Below are positions 43,805-45,113 of a stretch of DNA of 45,113 nucleotides, one piece after another. Origin of the DNA: Thermodesulfovibrionales bacterium (lineage in GTDB: Bacteria > Nitrospirota > Thermodesulfovibrionia > Thermodesulfovibrionales > Dissulfurispiraceae). Both the position numbers and the translations under genes were made by a program. Under the pieces are notes generated by a model. It was not told the origin of the DNA. It made no database searches and saw nothing but the letters and a program-made list of their open reading frames with translations. Numbering within the stretch: position 1 is the first letter of the stretch; the number at the start of each line of letters is the position of its first letter. The stretch spans positions 1-45,113 of the forward strand of contig JAOAHE010000010.1 of assembly GCA_026415415.1 (NCBI GenBank). Reading direction: 5' to 3'.

Positions 43805-44941
43805 CTACATCATCAATTCCTGAACTTTTGCAACCCCTTTTCCAAGCTCTACGGGATATCCAAGTGACTTCAATACCATCTCAACAGCGGAGATACCAAC
43901 AATAATATCAAAAATATCTGAATATCCAAGATGTGCAAGCCTAAATATCTTACCTTTTGCCCTATCCTGACCACCAGCTGCTGTTACCCCATATTTTTCT
44001 CGCAAAGTCTTATATATAAGCTGTCCATCAATGCCAATAGGCGCTTCAACTGCTGTTACTGAGTTGCTTGGAGACTCTTTTGAGTATAGGTTTAGCCCAA
44101 TAGATTTCACTGCCTCTCTTGTAGCATGGGCAAGTCTTCTGTGCCTTCTAAAAACATTTTCAAGGCCTTCTTTTTGTAATAATTTTATAGCCTCATTTAA
44201 ACCAATAATTAACGTCACAGGAGATGTAAAGTTTGTTTGATTCTTGGCAAGATTTTCTCTCTCTTTTTTAAAATTAAAATAAAATCTTTCCATCTTTGAG
44301 TTCTCATTCTTTTTCCATGCCTTTTCGCTAACACTTACAAAGGCTAAGCCAGGAGGTAGCATAAAACCCTTTTGAGAGCCACCCACTAAAATATCAATAT
44401 TCCATTCATCAGTTCTAATGTCATGGGCAACAAGTGCGCTTATTGCATCAACAATAAATATAGTGTCTGCATAGTTCTTTACAATATTTCCAATGGTTTC
44501 TATATCATGATAAACACCTGTTGAAGTTTCACATGCTTGAATAAAAACTCCCTTTATATTTGGATTTTTCTTTAACTTCTCTTCAATAATTTCAGGTTTA
44601 ACAGTATAACCCCACTCTACAACTAATTCTTCTACATCCAAACCATAAGTTTGACAAATCTTTGTCCATCTTTCGCCAAACTTGCCGCCATTGACAACAA
44701 GAACTTTTTCCCCTTTATTAAAAAAATTATTTACTGAACCAACCATACCCCCTGTTCCTGTTGAACAAAGTATAAGAACATCATTTTTAGTTTGAAAAAG
44801 CCATTGTAACCCCTTTTTAGCGGAATCCAGAACTGGTAAAAAATCAGCAGACCTATGATGTATTATCGGTAAAGCCATAGATAGTAAAACTTCAGATGGT
44901 ACAGGTGTAGGACCCGGAGCTAAAAGATAACGCTTTAACAT
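43805..44941 (-). CDS. Class V aminotransferase (serine-glyoxylate/alanine-glyoxylate type)
   Basis: 378 residues. PLP fold: STGTGGMVGSVNNF (about 61-74), the cofactor aspartate in IFIVDAISALVAHDI, and the Schiff-base lysine in GGSQKGFMLPPGLAFVS (about 188-204). Start LAPGPTPVPSEVL is typical of the serine-pyruvate/alanine-glyoxylate group (PucG/SgaA). It directly precedes serA, so I infer that it may serve as the transaminase of the serine pathway in place of SerC, or it may use glyoxylate. No SerC or SerB gene is in the window. It has no strong ribosome binding site beyond GTGGAGG at a longer spacing. Confidence 0.9.
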   Translation of the reverse strand: MLKRYLLAPGPTPVPSEVLLSMALPIIHHRSADFLPVLDSAKKGLQWLFQTKNDVLILCSTGTGGMVGSVNNFFNKGEKVLVVNGGKFGERWTKICQTYGLDVEELVVEWGYTVKPEIIEEKLKKNPNIKGVFIQACETSTGVYHDIETIGNIVKNYADTIFIVDAISALVAHDIRTDEWNIDILVGGSQKGFMLPPGLAFVSVSEKAWKKNENSKMERFYFNFKKERENLAKNQTNFTSPVTLIIGLNEAIKLLQKEGLENVFRRHRRLAHATREAVKSIGLNLYSKESPSNSVTAVEAPIGIDGQLIYKTLREKYGVTAAGGQDRAKGKIFRLAHLGYSDIFDIIVGISAVEMVLKSLGYPVELGKGVAKVQELMM

Positions 44942-45113
44942 TTCAATATATCCTCCACTGCATTTTATATAAAAAATAAGATTGGATTTCTATTTTAATT
45001 AAGTCAAGCATAATATTACAAGTAATCAAATCTACCCCCAAATTTGCCGATAGGCAACTCTCAAAAAAAGTAAAAGCCTCCTCTTTTATTAGGTTTAAGG
45101 ATGATATAAAATA
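44942..45113. other. Region upstream of the aminotransferase gene
   Basis: A minus-strand TTGACT near 45005 lacks a good -10 at normal spacing. The hairpin TTGCC-GATA-GGCAA (45044-45057) is the only compact structure. No ORF is convincing. The region probably holds the promoter of the serA-purA-comF run and, at its right end, the leader of a plus-strand gene outside the window. Confidence 0.3.

Noticed and set aside
45040-45113. c-di-GMP-I (GEMM) riboswitch
   Set aside because: Only short fragments resemble the conserved core; the P1b helix with its GNRA loop and the GG-CUA helix cannot be formed from the visible sequence.

Overview
The window is an AT-rich bacterial chromosome segment from a probable anaerobic sulfate or sulfite reducer. 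The strongest clue is a truncated minus-strand gene at the left edge whose 78 visible residues match the start of dissimilatory sulfite reductase alpha (DsrA). HypA/HypB, a type II secretion operon of the didermic type, a GH57 glycosidase and an actinobacterial/archaeal-type inositol-phosphate synthase fit a Thermodesulfovibrio-like Nitrospirota or similar thermophilic sulfate reducer. That placement is inference. I saw no tRNA, rRNA, CRISPR array, insertion sequence or phage gene. Nothing looks recently transferred.

Layout. 1-5183: dsrA start (minus); then plus-strand ino1 plus a CDP-alcohol phosphotransferase (inositol phospholipid or solute synthesis); then DUF948 and YtxH-type membrane proteins, hypA, hypB and tadA; then a convergent RRM RNA-binding protein. 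5386-11105 (minus): gcvH, lpdA, a possible 44-residue small ORF, eno, an FtsB-like protein and a GH57 glycosidase. 11350-16398: a Crp/Fnr regulator, two MacB-type permeases without an ATPase gene, an unknown integral membrane protein and a DUF882/M15-like exported protein. 16399-16807 has no gene but holds several inverted repeats, including a 20-bp-paired compound hairpin. 16808-24153: amidohydrolase-2 protein, then a minus-strand leuD-leuB-asd-metK-ahcY-cupin run, and miaA diverging from leuD.

24350-35718 is one uninterrupted plus-strand gene run: a branched-chain-amino-acid-type periplasmic binding protein, a hybrid histidine kinase, and gspE-F-G-H-I-J-K-L-M-N. All junctions are overlaps or gaps under 20 bases. 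gspC and the secretin gspD are absent. The co-directional arrangement suggests that a ligand-sensing module and the secretion machine are transcribed together.

35730-45113: yggS (minus); a membrane histidine kinase and an NtrC-family sigma-54 activator (plus); a small exported Lys/Ala/Pro-repeat protein preceded by a nearly ideal sigma-54 promoter and a 20-bp perfect palindrome; then a minus-strand run of a class V aminotransferase, serA, purA and comF. The kinase, activator and sigma-54-driven exported protein form a plausible self-contained regulatory module resembling ZraSR-ZraP in layout. With the kinase/secretion operon, it is the most interesting part of the window.

Several genes (binding protein at 24350, kinase at 36522) start within about 10 bases of an extended -10 box (TGnTATAAT) and lack a ribosome binding site, which predicts leaderless mRNAs.
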